Of a DNA stretch of 64,000 nt, positions 47,833 through 57,546 are shown piece after piece. The position numbers and the translations under genes are program-made. Where the stretch lies: positions 372,001 through 436,000 of the forward strand of contig NZ_WODA01000002.1 of the NCBI RefSeq assembly GCF_009729855.1, written 5' to 3'. The notes beneath the pieces are model-generated. The model had not been told where the DNA came from. It saw only the letters and a program-made list of their open reading frames with translations, and searched no databases. Within the stretch, counting starts at the first letter, position 1, and every line of letters begins with the position of its first letter. This stretch comes from Agromyces luteolus (GTDB lineage: Bacteria > Actinomycetota > Actinomycetes > Actinomycetales > Microbacteriaceae).

Positions 47833-49395
47833 ATGACGCGCATCGGCGTCGTCACCGAGCAGGGCTCGGAGACCCGGGTCGCCGCCACGCCGGCGACCGT
47901 GAAGCAGTTGATCGGCCTCGGCTACGAGGTCGTCGTCGAGGCCGGCGCGGGCGCGCGCTCGTCGTTCCCCGACGAGGCCTACGACATCGCCGGAGCGGGG
48001 ATCGTGACCCGCGAAGCCGCGTTCGCGAGCGAGATCGTCCTCAAGGTGAACCCGCCCGCGCCAGACGAGATCGCAGCGCTGTCGCCCGGGACCACGCTCA
48101 TCGGGCTCCTCAGCCCCGCGCTCCGCCCCGACCTGATCGAGGCGCTCGCCGCCCGCGGCGTCACGGCTCTCGCGCTCGACGCGGTGCCGCGCATCTCGCG
48201 CGCGCAGTCGATGGACGTGCTGAGCTCGATGGCGAACATCGCCGGCTACCGGGCCGTCGTCGAGGCCGCGCACGAGTTCGGCCGCTTCTTCACCGGCCAG
48301 GTCACCGCGGCGGGCAAGGTGCCGCCCGCGAAGGTGCTCGTGGCCGGTGCGGGCGTCGCCGGGCTCGCGGCGATCGGCGCGGCATCCAGCCTCGGCGCCA
48401 TCGTGCGCGCGACCGACCCGCGCCCCGAGGTCGCCGACCAGGTCAAGTCCATCGGCGGCGAGTACCTGAAGGTCGAGGTCGCCGTCGAGCAGTCGACCGA
48501 CGGGTACGCGAAGGCGACGAGCGAGGCGTACGACAAGCGCGCTGCCGAGATCTACTCGGAGCAGGCGCGCGAGGTCGACATCATCGTCACGACCGCGCTC
48601 ATCCCGGGTCGCCCGGCGCCACGGCTGATCACGGCGGCGGACGTCGCGAGCATGAAGCCGGGCAGCGTGATCGTCGACATGGCCGCGGGCCAGGGCGGCA
48701 ACGTCGAGGGCTCGGTCGCGGGCGAGCGCACGGTCACGCCGAACGGCGTCATCATCCTGGGCTACACCGACCTCGCCTCGCGCCTGCCCGCGCAGGCGTC
48801 GCAGCTCTACGGCACGAACCTCGTGAACCTCGTGAAGCTCCTGACGCCCGGCAAGGACGGGGAGCTCGTCATCGACTTCGACGACGTCGTGCAGCGCGCG
48901 GTGACCGTCGTGCGCGACGGCGAGACGACGTGGCCGCCGCCGCCCGTGCAGGTCTCGGCGGCCCCGGCGCCGGCCGTTCCGGGCGGGGCGGATGCCGCGG
49001 CATCCGCCGCAGGCCCGAAGCCCAAGCGCCAGCTCTCCCCCGCCCGCCGCGCGGCCCTCATCGGCCTCGGGATCGCCGGGCTGTTCCTGCTCAACGCCTT
49101 CGCGCCCCAGCCGCTCCCGCAGCACATCACGGTCTTCGTGCTCGCGGTCGTCGCGGGCTTCTACGTGATCAGCAAGGTCGCCCACGCGTTGCACACCCCG
49201 CTCATGAGCGTCACCAACGCGATCTCGGGCATCATCATCGTCGGCGCGATCGTGCAGGTCACGAGCGAGGTCCTCGCGGTGCAGGTCCTCGCGTCGGTCG
49301 CCATCCTGATCGCCAGCATCAACGTCTTCGGCGGGTTCGCGGTGACCCGGCGAATGCTCTCCATGTTCGCCAAGGGCGACCGGGCGAGCAGCTGA
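47833..49395 (+). CDS. pntA: Proton-translocating NAD(P) transhydrogenase subunit alpha
   Basis: Couples hydride transfer between NADH and NADP+ to proton movement; a main NADPH source. The 520 residues comprise the NAD(H)-binding dI ([60 protein letters not shown]), a Pro/Ala-rich linker around 378-400, and dII with about four membrane segments ([16 protein letters not shown] onward). This is the one-piece E. coli-type alpha, not the split pntAA/pntAB form. GAGGGAG precedes ATG 47833. pntB follows after 35 nt. Confidence 0.96.
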   Translation: MTRIGVVTEQGSETRVAATPATVKQLIGLGYEVVVEAGAGARSSFPDEAYDIAGAGIVTREAAFASEIVLKVNPPAPDEIAALSPGTTLIGLLSPALRPDLIEALAARGVTALALDAVPRISRAQSMDVLSSMANIAGYRAVVEAAHEFGRFFTGQVTAAGKVPPAKVLVAGAGVAGLAAIGAASSLGAIVRATDPRPEVADQVKSIGGEYLKVEVAVEQSTDGYAKATSEAYDKRAAEIYSEQAREVDIIVTTALIPGRPAPRLITAADVASMKPGSVIVDMAAGQGGNVEGSVAGERTVTPNGVIILGYTDLASRLPAQASQLYGTNLVNLVKLLTPGKDGELVIDFDDVVQRAVTVVRDGETTWPPPPVQVSAAPAPAVPGGADAAASAAGPKPKRQLSPARRAALIGLGIAGLFLLNAFAPQPLPQHITVFVLAVVAGFYVISKVAHALHTPLMSVTNAISGIIIVGAIVQVTSEVLAVQVLASVAILIASINVFGGFAVTRRMLSMFAKGDRASS

Positions 49396-49430
49396 CCGCG
49401 GAACCGAAGACGTCATCGAGGAGCCCCCTG

Positions 49431-50843
49431 TTGCCTGAGACCCTGACCCCCGAATCGATCGCCGGCGCCGCGTACATCGTCGCGGCCCTGTTGTTCATCC
49501 TCAGCCTCGCCGGGCTGAGCCGCCACGAGACCGCACGAGCCGGTGTCGGCTACGGCATCGCCGGCATGACCATCGCCCTGGTCGCCACCGTATGGGTGAC
49601 GTTCCAGGGCGCATGGGACGAGCCCGGCACGCTGCTCGGCCTCGGCCTGCTCGTCGTCACCGTGCTGATCGGCGGCTCGATCGGCCTGTGGCGGGCCCGC
49701 ATCGTCGAGATGACGGGCATGCCCGAGCTGATCGCGCTGCTGCACAGCTTCGTCGGCCTCGCGGCCGTGATCGTCGGCTGGAACGGCCACCTCGACCCGC
49801 CCGCGCTGGAGGGGTCGCTCGCCGACATCCACCACGCCGAGGTCTTCATCGGCATCTTCATCGGCGGCGTGACCTTCACGGGCTCGATCGTGGCGTTCCT
49901 GAAGCTCTCGGCGCGGATGAAGTCGGCCCCGCTCGTGCTCCCGGGCAAGAACGTGCTCAACCTGGGCGCCCTCGTCGTGTTCGTGGGCCTCACCGTCTGG
50001 TACGTCATGGACTCGCAGCTCTGGCTGCTGGTCCTGGTGACGGCGCTCGCGTTCGCGCTCGGCTGGCACCTCGTCGCCTCCATCGGCGGCGGCGACATGC
50101 CCGTCGTCATCTCGATGCTGAACAGCTACTCGGGCTGGGCGGCGGCCGCGGCGGGCTTCCTGCTGAACAACGACCTGCTCATCGTGACCGGCGCACTCGT
50201 CGGCTCCTCGGGTGCGTACCTCTCATACATCATGTGCAAGGCCATGAACCGTTCGTTCATCTCGGTCATCGCGGGCGGGTTCGGCATCGAGGCGCCCGCG
50301 AAGGGCGATACCGACCTCGGCGAGTACAGCGAGATCCAGGCGCCGGATGCCGCGGAGCTGCTGAAGGGCGCGAGCAGCGTGATCATCACGCCCGGCTACG
50401 GCATGGCCGTCGCGCAGGCCCAGTACCCGGTCGCCGAGCTGACCGCGAAGCTGCGCGAGCGCGGCATCGACGTGCGGTTCGGCATCCACCCCGTCGCCGG
50501 CCGGCTGCCCGGGCACATGAACGTGCTGCTCGCCGAGGCGAAGGTGCCCTACGACATCGTCGAGGAGATGGACGAGATCAACGACGACCTGGCGGCCACC
50601 TCGGTCGTGCTCGTCATCGGCGCGAACGACACCGTGAACCCCGCCGCGGCCGAGGATCCGGGCAGCCCGATCGCAGGCATGCCGGTGCTGCGGGTCTGGG
50701 AGGCCGACAACGTCATCGTGTTCAAGCGCTCGATGTCGACCGGCTACGCCGGCGTGCAGAATCCGCTGTTCTTCCGCGACAACGCGCAGATGCTCTTCGG
50801 CGACGCCAAGGAGCGTGTGGAGGACATCCTGAAGTCGCTCTGA
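49431..50843 (+). CDS. pntB: NAD(P) transhydrogenase subunit beta
   Basis: The membrane and NADP(H)-binding partner of PntA. 470 residues: about eight to nine membrane segments in the first 280 ([39 protein letters not shown]), then dIII with [55 protein letters not shown] and [19 protein letters not shown] chose TTG 49431, with GAGGAG 7 nt upstream, and the frame matches the family start ([17 protein letters not shown]). Confidence 0.96.
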   Translation: MPETLTPESIAGAAYIVAALLFILSLAGLSRHETARAGVGYGIAGMTIALVATVWVTFQGAWDEPGTLLGLGLLVVTVLIGGSIGLWRARIVEMTGMPELIALLHSFVGLAAVIVGWNGHLDPPALEGSLADIHHAEVFIGIFIGGVTFTGSIVAFLKLSARMKSAPLVLPGKNVLNLGALVVFVGLTVWYVMDSQLWLLVLVTALAFALGWHLVASIGGGDMPVVISMLNSYSGWAAAAAGFLLNNDLLIVTGALVGSSGAYLSYIMCKAMNRSFISVIAGGFGIEAPAKGDTDLGEYSEIQAPDAAELLKGASSVIITPGYGMAVAQAQYPVAELTAKLRERGIDVRFGIHPVAGRLPGHMNVLLAEAKVPYDIVEEMDEINDDLAATSVVLVIGANDTVNPAAAEDPGSPIAGMPVLRVWEADNVIVFKRSMSTGYAGVQNPLFFRDNAQMLFGDAKERVEDILKSL

Positions 50844-50962
50844 CACCGTTCTCGTCTGCCCGTCACGCACTCGGCGGTGACGGTGGGGTGGCGCAGCGCC
50901 CAGCATCCTCTCGACGACGGCGCGCGTAGGATTGAATGGTTCCCCAGTCGAAAGAGGTCGCC

Positions 50963-51568
50963 GTGGCCGATGCCCGCGATGACGCGCCCGAGCGCGCAGG
51001 CGCCTGGCTGCTCCCGGTGACCCGCGGAGCGCTCGCGATCCTCCCGTCGGTGGTGATCACGTTCTCGCAGGACCACTCGGCGGTGCTCGGCCTCACGGTG
51101 TTCGGCTGGTGGGCACTCGTGGCGGGCGTCGCCGTCGGCGCGCTGTCGGCGCGTCTCGTGGCCGACCGTGCGGCGCGCTGGACCTTCGTCGCGAACGGCG
51201 TGATCACGGCCGCTGCGGGCCTCGTCGCCCTCCAGCTCGCGGGAACCCCCTCGGCCGGTGTCGGCGTCTTCACCTTCACGGTGGCGGTCTGGGCGGCCGT
51301 GACCGGGATCCTCGAGCTCTTCGTCGGGATCCGCGCGCGCGGGCGCATCGCCGCGGCGCGCGACTGGCTGGCGGTCGGCGGGCTCACCGCCGTGCTGGCC
51401 CTCGCATTCGTCCTCCTCCCGCTCGATCCCGTCACGGCGGTCGGCCTCTTCGGCGCCTACCTCGTCGTGGCCGGCGTGCTGCTCGTGATCGGCGGGTTGT
51501 CGTTGAAGTGGGCCGCGGCCGAGCGAACGGGCTCCGGCGACGCGGCATCCGGATCGGAGCGATCGTGA
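50963..51568 (+). CDS. DUF308/HdeD-like membrane protein
   Basis: A 201-residue protein with about six membrane segments (RGALAILPSVVITFSQDHSA, VFGWWALVAGVAVGALSARL, FVANGVITAAAGLVALQLAG, VFTFTVAVWAAVTGILELFV, WLAVGGLTAVLALAFVLLPL, GLFGAYLVVAGVLLVIGGLS), the pattern of DUF308/HdeD. I chose GTG 50963, with AAGAGG upstream, rather than ATG 50936, which sits 3 nt after a TAGGAT -10. Overlaps the next gene (GTGA). Role unknown; HdeD of E. coli is linked to acid stress, which need not hold here. Confidence 0.8.
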   Translation: MADARDDAPERAGAWLLPVTRGALAILPSVVITFSQDHSAVLGLTVFGWWALVAGVAVGALSARLVADRAARWTFVANGVITAAAGLVALQLAGTPSAGVGVFTFTVAVWAAVTGILELFVGIRARGRIAAARDWLAVGGLTAVLALAFVLLPLDPVTAVGLFGAYLVVAGVLLVIGGLSLKWAAAERTGSGDAASGSERS

Positions 51569-51849
51569 CCAACACCCCCGACGGTGGGTACCGTCCGAGC
51601 CGGCGCGACGTGCTGCGCCCCGTCGAGTACGTCGGCGGCGCCGCGATCGCGGCGGTCTTCACGGCGTTCATCGTGCTGTTCGGCACGCGCGACTGGACCA
51701 TCACGCTCATCACCCTCGGCGGCGTCTTCATCATCGTGCTGATGGTGCTCGCGCTGCTCTCCATGGCCGTGAAGCCGAACACGGGCGAGCACGGCGACGG
51801 CACGGGCGGCGACCCCGAGCGGCGGCCCGGGGGCGACTCGGCGCACTGA
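51565..51849 (+). CDS. Small two-helix membrane protein
   Basis: 94 residues with two membrane segments (VGGAAIAAVFTAFIVLFG; TITLITLGGVFIIVLMVLAL) and a polar tail (PNTGEHGDGTGGDPERRPGG). GTG 51565 overlaps the stop of the DUF308 gene, so the two are translationally coupled. Such small proteins beside HdeD-like genes are seen in Microbacteriaceae; no function is known to me. It ends 15 nt before the repeat cluster that separates it from purB. Confidence 0.78.
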   Translation: MTNTPDGGYRPSRRDVLRPVEYVGGAAIAAVFTAFIVLFGTRDWTITLITLGGVFIIVLMVLALLSMAVKPNTGEHGDGTGGDPERRPGGDSAH

Positions 51850-51865
51850 GCGCCATGCGTCGGTC

Positions 51866-51909
51866 GGTGATCGAGTAGCACCGGCGCGAAGCGACGGCGC
51901 GTATCGAGA
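51866..51909 (-). repeat. Palindromic interspersed repeat, inverted copy
   Basis: Reverse complement begins TCTCGATACG and ends TACTCGATCACC: the same family as the next copy but in the opposite orientation. Together they form a large inverted repeat in the convergent gap before purB. Confidence 0.65.
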
Positions 51910-51919
51910 TCTCGTGAGG

Positions 51920-51959
51920 GGTCTCGGTACGCTCGCTTCGCGTGCTACTCGACCACCGG
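51920..51959 (+). repeat. Palindromic interspersed repeat, direct copy 3
   Basis: GGTCTCGGTACGCTCGCTTC then GCGTGCTACTCGACCACCGG; same ends as the copies flanking gyrA. Confidence 0.7.
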
Positions 51960-51965
51960 TGATGG

Positions 51966-51990
51966 GCTGCGCTCGCTACTCGACCACCGG
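51966..51990 (+). repeat. Partial copy of the same repeat
   Basis: GCTGCGCTCGCTACTCGACC then ACCGG: right half of the element only, 6 nt after the previous copy. Confidence 0.6.
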
Positions 51991-52007
51991 TGGGGCGCGG
52001 CGCGGGG

Positions 52008-53393
52008 CTACGCGCCCAGGCGGTCGACCAGCTCGTCGGCGATGCCCGTGTAGGTCGCGGGCGTCAGCGCGAGCAGGCGCTGCTTGGCGTCGTCGGAGAT
52101 GTCGAGGCCGCCGACGAACTCGGCGAGCTCGGTCGCGCCGACGCGCTTGCCGCGCGTGAGCTCCTTGAGGAGTGCGTAGGGGTCCTCGATCGACGACCGG
52201 CCCGCGGCCACCTCGGCGCGGATCACGGTCTGGATGGCCTCGCCGAGCACCTCCCAGTTGCCGTCGAGGTCCTCGAGCAGCAGCGCACGGTCGAGGTCGA
52301 TCTCGCCGAGGCCGCGCAGGATGTTGTCGAGCGCGAGCACCGAGTGCCCGAAGCCGACGCCGATGTTGCGCTGCGAGCTCGAGTCGGTGAGGTCGCGCTG
52401 CAGGCGGCTCGTCACGAGGGTCGCCGCGAGCGAGTCGAGGATCGCCGACGAGAGCTCGAGGTTCGCCTCGGCGTTCTCGAACCGGATCGGGTTGACCTTG
52501 TGCGGCATGGTCGAGGAGCCGGTCGCGCCGGCGGCGGGGATCTGGCGGAAGTACCCGAGCGAGATGTAGGTCCAGATGTCGGTCGCGAGGTTGTGCAGCA
52601 CGCGGTTCGCGTGCGAGATGCGGCCGTAGAGCTCGGCCTGCCAGTCGTGCGACTCGATCTGGGTCGTGAGCGGGTTCCAGGTGAGGCCGAGCGACTCGAC
52701 GAACTCCTGCGAGACCGTGGGCCAGTCGACGGATGGCGCCGCCACGACGTGCGCCGAGAACGTGCCCGTCGCACCGGAGAACTTGCCGAGGTACTCGGTC
52801 GCCTCGACCTGGCGGAGGATGCGCTCGAGGCGGTACGCGACGACGGCGAGCTCCTTGCCCATGGTCGTCGGCGTCGCCGGCTGCCCGTGCGTGCGCGAGA
52901 GCATCGCGGCGTCGCGGTGCTCCTCGGCGAGGCCGATCAGCTTGGCGATGACGGCACGGTACTTCGGCAGCCACACTTGGGCGACGGCGTCGCGCACCGT
53001 GAGCGCGTAGGAGAGGTTGTTGATGTCCTCGCTCGTGCACGCGAAGTGCGTCAGCTCGGCCAGGTTCGAGAGCCCGAGCTCGTCGAGCTTGCCGCGGACG
53101 AAGTACTCGACCGCCTTCACGTCGTGGCGCGTCGTCGCCTCGACGCGGGCGAGCTCGTCGATGTCGGCCTGGCCGAAGTCGGCGACGACGGCGCGGAGCG
53201 CCTGCTTCGCGTCATCCGCCAGCGGGCTCGTACCGAAGAAGCCGCGATCGGTCTGCGCGATGAGCCACTCGATCTCGACGTGCACGCGGGCCCGGTTCAG
53301 GCCGGCCTCCGAAAGGTGCTCGCCGAGTTCGCCGACGGCGGCGCGGTAGCGCCCGTCGAGCGGGCTGAGCGGCTGGGGAGGCAGCGAAGTCAT
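52008..53393 (-). CDS. purB: Adenylosuccinate lyase
   Basis: Catalyses two steps of purine synthesis (SAICAR to AICAR; adenylosuccinate to AMP), releasing fumarate. 461 residues: MTSLPPQPLSPLDGRYRAAV, the SRTHGQPATPTTMGKELA motif with catalytic His, TSEDINN, and the lyase signature GSSTMPHKVNPIRFENAEA with the catalytic Ser loop. ATG 53393 overlaps the upstream phosphatase gene stop (ATGA), so they are coupled. Full length for the E. coli-type enzyme. Confidence 0.97.
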   Translation of the reverse strand: MTSLPPQPLSPLDGRYRAAVGELGEHLSEAGLNRARVHVEIEWLIAQTDRGFFGTSPLADDAKQALRAVVADFGQADIDELARVEATTRHDVKAVEYFVRGKLDELGLSNLAELTHFACTSEDINNLSYALTVRDAVAQVWLPKYRAVIAKLIGLAEEHRDAAMLSRTHGQPATPTTMGKELAVVAYRLERILRQVEATEYLGKFSGATGTFSAHVVAAPSVDWPTVSQEFVESLGLTWNPLTTQIESHDWQAELYGRISHANRVLHNLATDIWTYISLGYFRQIPAAGATGSSTMPHKVNPIRFENAEANLELSSAILDSLAATLVTSRLQRDLTDSSSQRNIGVGFGHSVLALDNILRGLGEIDLDRALLLEDLDGNWEVLGEAIQTVIRAEVAAGRSSIEDPYALLKELTRGKRVGATELAEFVGGLDISDDAKQRLLALTPATYTGIADELVDRLGA

Positions 53394-53917
53394 CGGTTTC
53401 CTTGTCTGAGAGCCGGCGCGAGTTGCCGGAAGAGCGCCTGAGTCGACCGCTCTATCATCCCAAGAACCCGGTCGAAGGTCGCATCGTCGCTGTAGTAGGG
53501 GTCGGGGACGTCCTGGAGCGACGCGAGCTCGTGGTCGAACTCGAGGAGCAGGCGCACCTTGTGCGCATCGACCGGAGTGCGCGCCCAGTTCCGCAGCACG
53601 CGCGACTGGCCGCGGTCGAACGCGACCACGAGGTCGAGTCTCGGGAAGTCCTCCGGATCGAACTGGCGAGCCCGGTGACGGCTGCCGTCGTACCCGGCGC
53701 GCTCGAGCGCTTCGAGCGTCCGGTGGTCGGCCTGCTCCCCCACGTGCCAGTCGCCGGTCGCCGCGGATTCGATCTCGAGCCGGTCGGAGATCCCCGCGCG
53801 TTCGGCGAGGGCGCGCAGCACGACCTCCGCCATCGGAGACCGGCAGATGTTGCCGGTGCAGACGAACGAGACTCGGAAGCGCTGCGCGGATTCCCCGGCG
53901 GGCTCCGCAGGCGTCAT
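53390..53917 (-). CDS. Low-molecular-weight protein-tyrosine phosphatase
   Basis: 175 residues with the P-loop CTGNICRS (catalytic Cys20 and Arg26) and the general acid in VPDPYYSDD. It dephosphorylates phosphotyrosine proteins or, in other families, arginine phosphate; the substrate cannot be assigned. The first 13 residues are a variable tail. ATG 53917 is preceded by a GAATAGGGTT sequence that may include the -10. It overlaps purB by 4 nt, an odd pairing with no known logic. Confidence 0.93.
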   Translation of the reverse strand: MTPAEPAGESAQRFRVSFVCTGNICRSPMAEVVLRALAERAGISDRLEIESAATGDWHVGEQADHRTLEALERAGYDGSRHRARQFDPEDFPRLDLVVAFDRGQSRVLRNWARTPVDAHKVRLLLEFDHELASLQDVPDPYYSDDATFDRVLGMIERSTQALFRQLAPALRQGNR

Positions 53918-54111
53918 GGAACCCTATTCTGGACCGAATCCGGGTGCGGGAACAGAGCGGGATCGGGTGCGGGTATCGCCTCGACTCGGCGACGGCGGAT
54001 CGAGCGGCGGGCTCGGCGCGTGTCGTCCTCACCAGGCCGGCCGGTCGGAACGGGTTCACCGGACACGTCGCTCGGGCGCCGCGGTCGTCCGGGGGCCGGC
54101 AGGCTCGTCGC

Positions 54112-54450
54112 GTGATCCGGTCCGCTTCCGTCTCGCCCGCCGTCGCAGCGCTCCGCCTCGGGGCGGTCGAGCAGGCGCTGCTCGCCCTCCGGCGGCTGCG
54201 CGTCGAGGTCGAGCAGGTGCGCCCGGGGCTCGTGCTCGACCGCATCGACGGCTGGCACGCCGACGCCGCCGACCTCTACGCGGAGCGTGCCAGGGAGTTG
54301 CGCTTCGCGCTCGCGGGAGCGGAGCAGGCACTGCTCGATGCGGAGGCGCGGCTCGAGGTCGAGCACGAGCGCGCGCGAGCCGCACACGCCGCCGCACTTG
54401 CGGTCGCGACACCGGATCGACCGGTCACCGGATCGGGCGGCCGCTGGTGA
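54112..54450 (+). CDS. Small helical protein, possibly WXG100-like
   Basis: 112 residues, Ala/Leu/Glu-rich and helical throughout: about 15-40 (VEQALLALRRLRVEVEQVRP), then GWHADAADLYAERARELRFA, a W-x-A-A...Y pattern reminiscent of WXG100/ESX substrates, and a second long helix. It lacks a clear W-x-G. GTG 54112 lies 6 nt after CAGGCT (leaderless). The stop overlaps the start of the esterase gene (GTGA). I read it as an adaptor or secretion partner for that protein, which is an inference. Otherwise unrecognised. Confidence 0.6.
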   Translation: MIRSASVSPAVAALRLGAVEQALLALRRLRVEVEQVRPGLVLDRIDGWHADAADLYAERARELRFALAGAEQALLDAEARLEVEHERARAAHAAALAVATPDRPVTGSGGRW

Positions 54451-55958
54451 GCGGCCTCGAGGTCCGGAGCGGCGGGCCGCACTCGGTCGAGACGGAGGCG
54501 CTCATCGGCGAAGCGGTCCGACTCGCCGCGGTCGCCCACATCGTGGCCGGATGGGCGGCACGGGCAGCGGCGCTCCGGGCCGAGGCCGACCGCCTGGCGA
54601 CGGACCCCGGGTCCGCGTCCGCCGCCGACGGGGCGCCGGCCGCCGGGATCGACCTCGACACCGCCCATGCCGGTCTCGCCTCGGCCGAGCGTGCGGCGTC
54701 CGACCTCTCGACCGCGCTCGGGCTGGGTGCGACCCGGTACGTGATGGCCGAGGGCCTCGTCGCCGGGCTCGTGGAGGCGGGACGGCGGGTGGGCGCCGGG
54801 GTGGCCGGCCTGGCCGCGTCGGGCCTGCTGCTGCCGGCCGCGTCCGCGGCCGCGCTCGCGCTCGGCCCCATCGCGCTGGGCGGCACGCTGGCCCTCGCCG
54901 TGGACCCGGACCGCCATGCCGAGGCCGTCGGGGCGGTGCTCGCCCGGCACGGCCTGCCGATCCTGTCCGACCCCGCGTTCGTCGAGCTCGTCCGGGTGGC
55001 GGCCGACCAGGCCGACGAGCTGCTCGCCGGCCTGTTCCGCGCACCGGGCCTGTTCGCGATCGGACCCGCGCTCGACGCTCCGGAGAATGCCGGCCTGGTG
55101 CTCGCGGCCGCCGGAGTCGTCGGGCTCGTCACGGGCTCGCGGGGCCTTCGCGAGACCGCGATCTCCGCTCCGATCCGCACGTCCGCGCCGGACCTCGCCG
55201 GCCAGGGCGGGCGTGGCGCCGACGGCGCCGCTCCGGTGCGCGGCATCGCCGATCTCGCCGAGCGCATCCCGCCGTCCGACGCGCGGGGGCCGCAGGTCCG
55301 GATCGAGCGCTACGACACGGACCGCGGCGCACACTGGATCGTCTACTCGGCCGGCACCGCCGACTTCGGGATGGAGCCCGCCCGCGAGCCGTACGACATG
55401 ACGGCCAACCTGCACGGCGTCGCCGGGGCATCCGTGCTGCATGACCTCATCGGCCTGCCCTCGGAGGCGGCCGCGTCTGAGCGCGCGCTGCGCGCGGCGA
55501 TGGCCGAGGCCGGGGTGGAACCGGGTGATCCCGTGATCGTGGTCGGCCACTCGGCCGGCGGCATGGTCGCGGCGAACGTGGCCGCCGATCCCGACCTCGA
55601 CGTGGTCGCCGCCGTCAGCCTCGGCGGACCCGTCGCGCAGGTGCCGACCGGCGACACTCCGCTGCTCTCGGTCGCGCACGGCGAGGACCTCGTGCCCGCC
55701 ACGGCGGGTTCCGGCGTCGCGGCCGGCGGGCGCATCGAGGTGGGCCGGAGCCTCGGCGCCCTCGATCCCGGGACGGGCGGCGCGGTGCCCGCGCACTCGA
55801 TCGACCGCTACCGCGAGACCGCGCGCCTGATCGATCGCGACGACGATCCGCGGCTCGCGGAGTTCCGCGACCTCGTCACGGGGTTCACCGACGGCGCGGC
55901 GCCCGCCGAGGTGTCGTACTGGCGGGTCGAGCGCGCCGCCGACGGCCGGGGCCGGTGA
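54447..55958 (+). CDS. Putative alpha/beta-hydrolase (lipase/esterase-like) with helical N-terminal half
   Basis: 503 residues. Residues 1-230 are helical and Ala-rich with two hydrophobic patches (VAGLAASGLLLPAASAAALA, NAGLVLAAAGVVGLVTGS). Residues 285-490 hold the hydrolase part: RGAHWIVYSAGTADF, the nucleophile elbow VVGHSAGGMVAANVA (Ser369), an acid around SVAHGEDLVPAT and a His in VPAHSIDRYRETA. No Sec signal is seen. The fusion of a helical region to an esterase, next to a WXG-like gene, suggests a type-VII-secreted effector or surface enzyme, but no ESX genes are in the window. GTG 54447. Confidence 0.65.
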   Translation: MSGLEVRSGGPHSVETEALIGEAVRLAAVAHIVAGWAARAAALRAEADRLATDPGSASAADGAPAAGIDLDTAHAGLASAERAASDLSTALGLGATRYVMAEGLVAGLVEAGRRVGAGVAGLAASGLLLPAASAAALALGPIALGGTLALAVDPDRHAEAVGAVLARHGLPILSDPAFVELVRVAADQADELLAGLFRAPGLFAIGPALDAPENAGLVLAAAGVVGLVTGSRGLRETAISAPIRTSAPDLAGQGGRGADGAAPVRGIADLAERIPPSDARGPQVRIERYDTDRGAHWIVYSAGTADFGMEPAREPYDMTANLHGVAGASVLHDLIGLPSEAAASERALRAAMAEAGVEPGDPVIVVGHSAGGMVAANVAADPDLDVVAAVSLGGPVAQVPTGDTPLLSVAHGEDLVPATAGSGVAAGGRIEVGRSLGALDPGTGGAVPAHSIDRYRETARLIDRDDDPRLAEFRDLVTGFTDGAAPAEVSYWRVERAADGRGR

Positions 55959-55986
55959 CGGGCTCGGCCGGGTCGCGCCGACGCGC

Positions 55987-56367
55987 TCAGTCGGAAGGCC
56001 GGACGACCAGCCCGATGAGCCAGCTGATGAGGCCGAGCACGAGCGCGCCGAGGACGCCCCACCAGAAGCCGTCGACCTCGAGGCCGAAGCCCATCAGCCC
56101 GCTGATCCAGTCGACGAGGAGCAGGAGCAGTCCGTTGACGATGAACGAGATGAGCCCGAGCGTCAGCACGTACAGCGGGAAGCCGACGATGCGGATGAAC
56201 GTCCCGATCGTCGCGTTCACGACGCCGAAGATCGCGGCGACGAGCAGGTACGTGAGCACCGTCGCGATGTCGGTGTCCTCGTAGGGCACCACGCTGACGC
56301 CGGCGACGAGGAGGGTGGTGAGCCAGAGGGCGAACGCGACGACGATGACCTTCAGGAGGAAGCGCAT
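55987..56367 (-). CDS. Phage-holin-4-like (PF04020) membrane protein
   Basis: 126 residues with four membrane segments ([80 protein letters not shown]). It matches the family called mycobacterial 4TMS phage holin, found in most bacteria and rarely on phages. ATG 56367 has AGGAGG just upstream (rev. of 56354-56359). There are no other phage genes near, so it is a chromosomal membrane protein of unknown role. Confidence 0.88.
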   Translation of the reverse strand: MRFLLKVIVVAFALWLTTLLVAGVSVVPYEDTDIATVLTYLLVAAIFGVVNATIGTFIRIVGFPLYVLTLGLISFIVNGLLLLLVDWISGLMGFGLEVDGFWWGVLGALVLGLISWLIGLVVRPSD

Positions 56368-56407
56368 GCCCCCAACTATGGCAGCGGGGGGCGTGCGAGC
56401 GAAGGGG

Positions 56408-56413
56408 TACGGT
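56408..56413 (+). promoter_or_regulatory. -10 element of hisC
   Basis: TACGGT, 7 nt before GTG 56421 (leaderless geometry). Confidence 0.45.
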
Positions 56414-56420
56414 GGATGCC

Positions 56421-57503
56421 GTGACCGCATCGGAGCCCACGCCCCCGCAGGTGCGCCTGCGCCCGGAGATCGCCGCGCTTCCCCCGTACCGCCAGGGCCG
56501 GCCGGCCCCGGCGGACGGCTTCAAGCTGTCGAGCAACGAGAACCCCTGGCCGCCCGTCGCCGCCGTCGAGGCGGCCATCGCGGCCGCCGCCTCGGAGGTC
56601 CACCGGTATCCGGATGCCACCGCGCTGACGCTCCGCGAACGGCTGGCCGAGCGCTACGGCGTGGCCGTCGACGAGGTGCTCGTCGGGGCCGGATCGGTGT
56701 CGCTCCTCGCCCAGTTCGTGCTCGCCGCGGCCGGCCCGGGTGACGAGGTCGTCTACTCGTGGCGCTCCTTCGAGGCCTACCCCGGGCTCGTCACCGTCGC
56801 GGGGGCGACGAGCGTCCAGGTCCCGAACCGGCCCGACCACGGGCACGACCTCGACGCCATGGCGGCCGCCGTCACCGACCGCACGCGCGTGCTGATCGTG
56901 TGCTCCCCCAACAACCCCACCGGGGTTCCCGTCACCGCCGAGGAGTTCGAGCGCTTCATGGCGCGCGTGCCGTCCGACCGGCTCGTGCTGCTCGACGAGG
57001 CGTACGCCGAGTTCGTCCGGGACGAGGCATCCGTCGACGGCATCTCGCTCATCGGGCGCCACCCGAACCTCGTCGTGCTCCGGACCTTCTCCAAGGCCTA
57101 CGGCCTCGCCGGCGTCCGGATCGGCTACGCGATCGGCCCGGTGCCGATCCTCGACGCCGCGCGCGCGACCGCGATCCCCCTCGGCGTGACCGGGGTCGCC
57201 ACGGCCGGCGCCCTCGCCGCGCTCGAGCCGGCCAACGAGGCCGAGCTGCTCGCGCGCGTCGACGCGCTCGCCGAGCGCCGCGAGGCCCTGCGCGACGCGC
57301 TCATCGCGCAGGGCTGGGAGATCCCGGCGGCGCAGGGGAACTTCGTGTGGCTGCCGACCGGCGACCGCACGGTCGAGGTCGCCGAGGCGCTCTTCGACGG
57401 CGGGATCGTCGCGCGCGCGTTCCCCGGCGACGGCATCCGGGTCTCCGTCGGGGAGCACGAGTCTGTGGACGTACTCCTAAGGCTTCTCGGGGAGCTTGTC
57501 TGA
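56421..57503 (+). CDS. hisC: Histidinol-phosphate / aromatic amino acid aminotransferase
   Basis: A PLP transaminase of the HisC/Pat branch. 360 residues: [71 protein letters not shown], and the PLP lysine in [20 protein letters not shown]. The histidine pathway genes are not here, and actinobacterial paralogues often serve Phe/Tyr, so HisC versus Pat is open. I chose GTG 56421 on its 7-nt distance from TACGGT; GTG 56412 would overlap that -10. Confidence 0.9.
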   Translation: MTASEPTPPQVRLRPEIAALPPYRQGRPAPADGFKLSSNENPWPPVAAVEAAIAAAASEVHRYPDATALTLRERLAERYGVAVDEVLVGAGSVSLLAQFVLAAAGPGDEVVYSWRSFEAYPGLVTVAGATSVQVPNRPDHGHDLDAMAAAVTDRTRVLIVCSPNNPTGVPVTAEEFERFMARVPSDRLVLLDEAYAEFVRDEASVDGISLIGRHPNLVVLRTFSKAYGLAGVRIGYAIGPVPILDAARATAIPLGVTGVATAGALAALEPANEAELLARVDALAERREALRDALIAQGWEIPAAQGNFVWLPTGDRTVEVAEALFDGGIVARAFPGDGIRVSVGEHESVDVLLRLLGELV

Positions 57504-57534
57504 CCTCCACAAGAATGGGCCCACACCGAGCGGG

Positions 57535-57540
57535 TACCGT
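57535..57540 (+). promoter_or_regulatory. -10 element of the E1-E2 operon
   Basis: TACCGT, 6 nt before GTG 57547 (leaderless geometry). Confidence 0.5.
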
Positions 57541-57546
57541 GGAACG

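Noticed and set aside
55987..56367. Holin-like gene as evidence of a prophage
   Set aside because: The PF04020 family is a common chromosomal membrane protein, and no phage genes or attachment sites are near.
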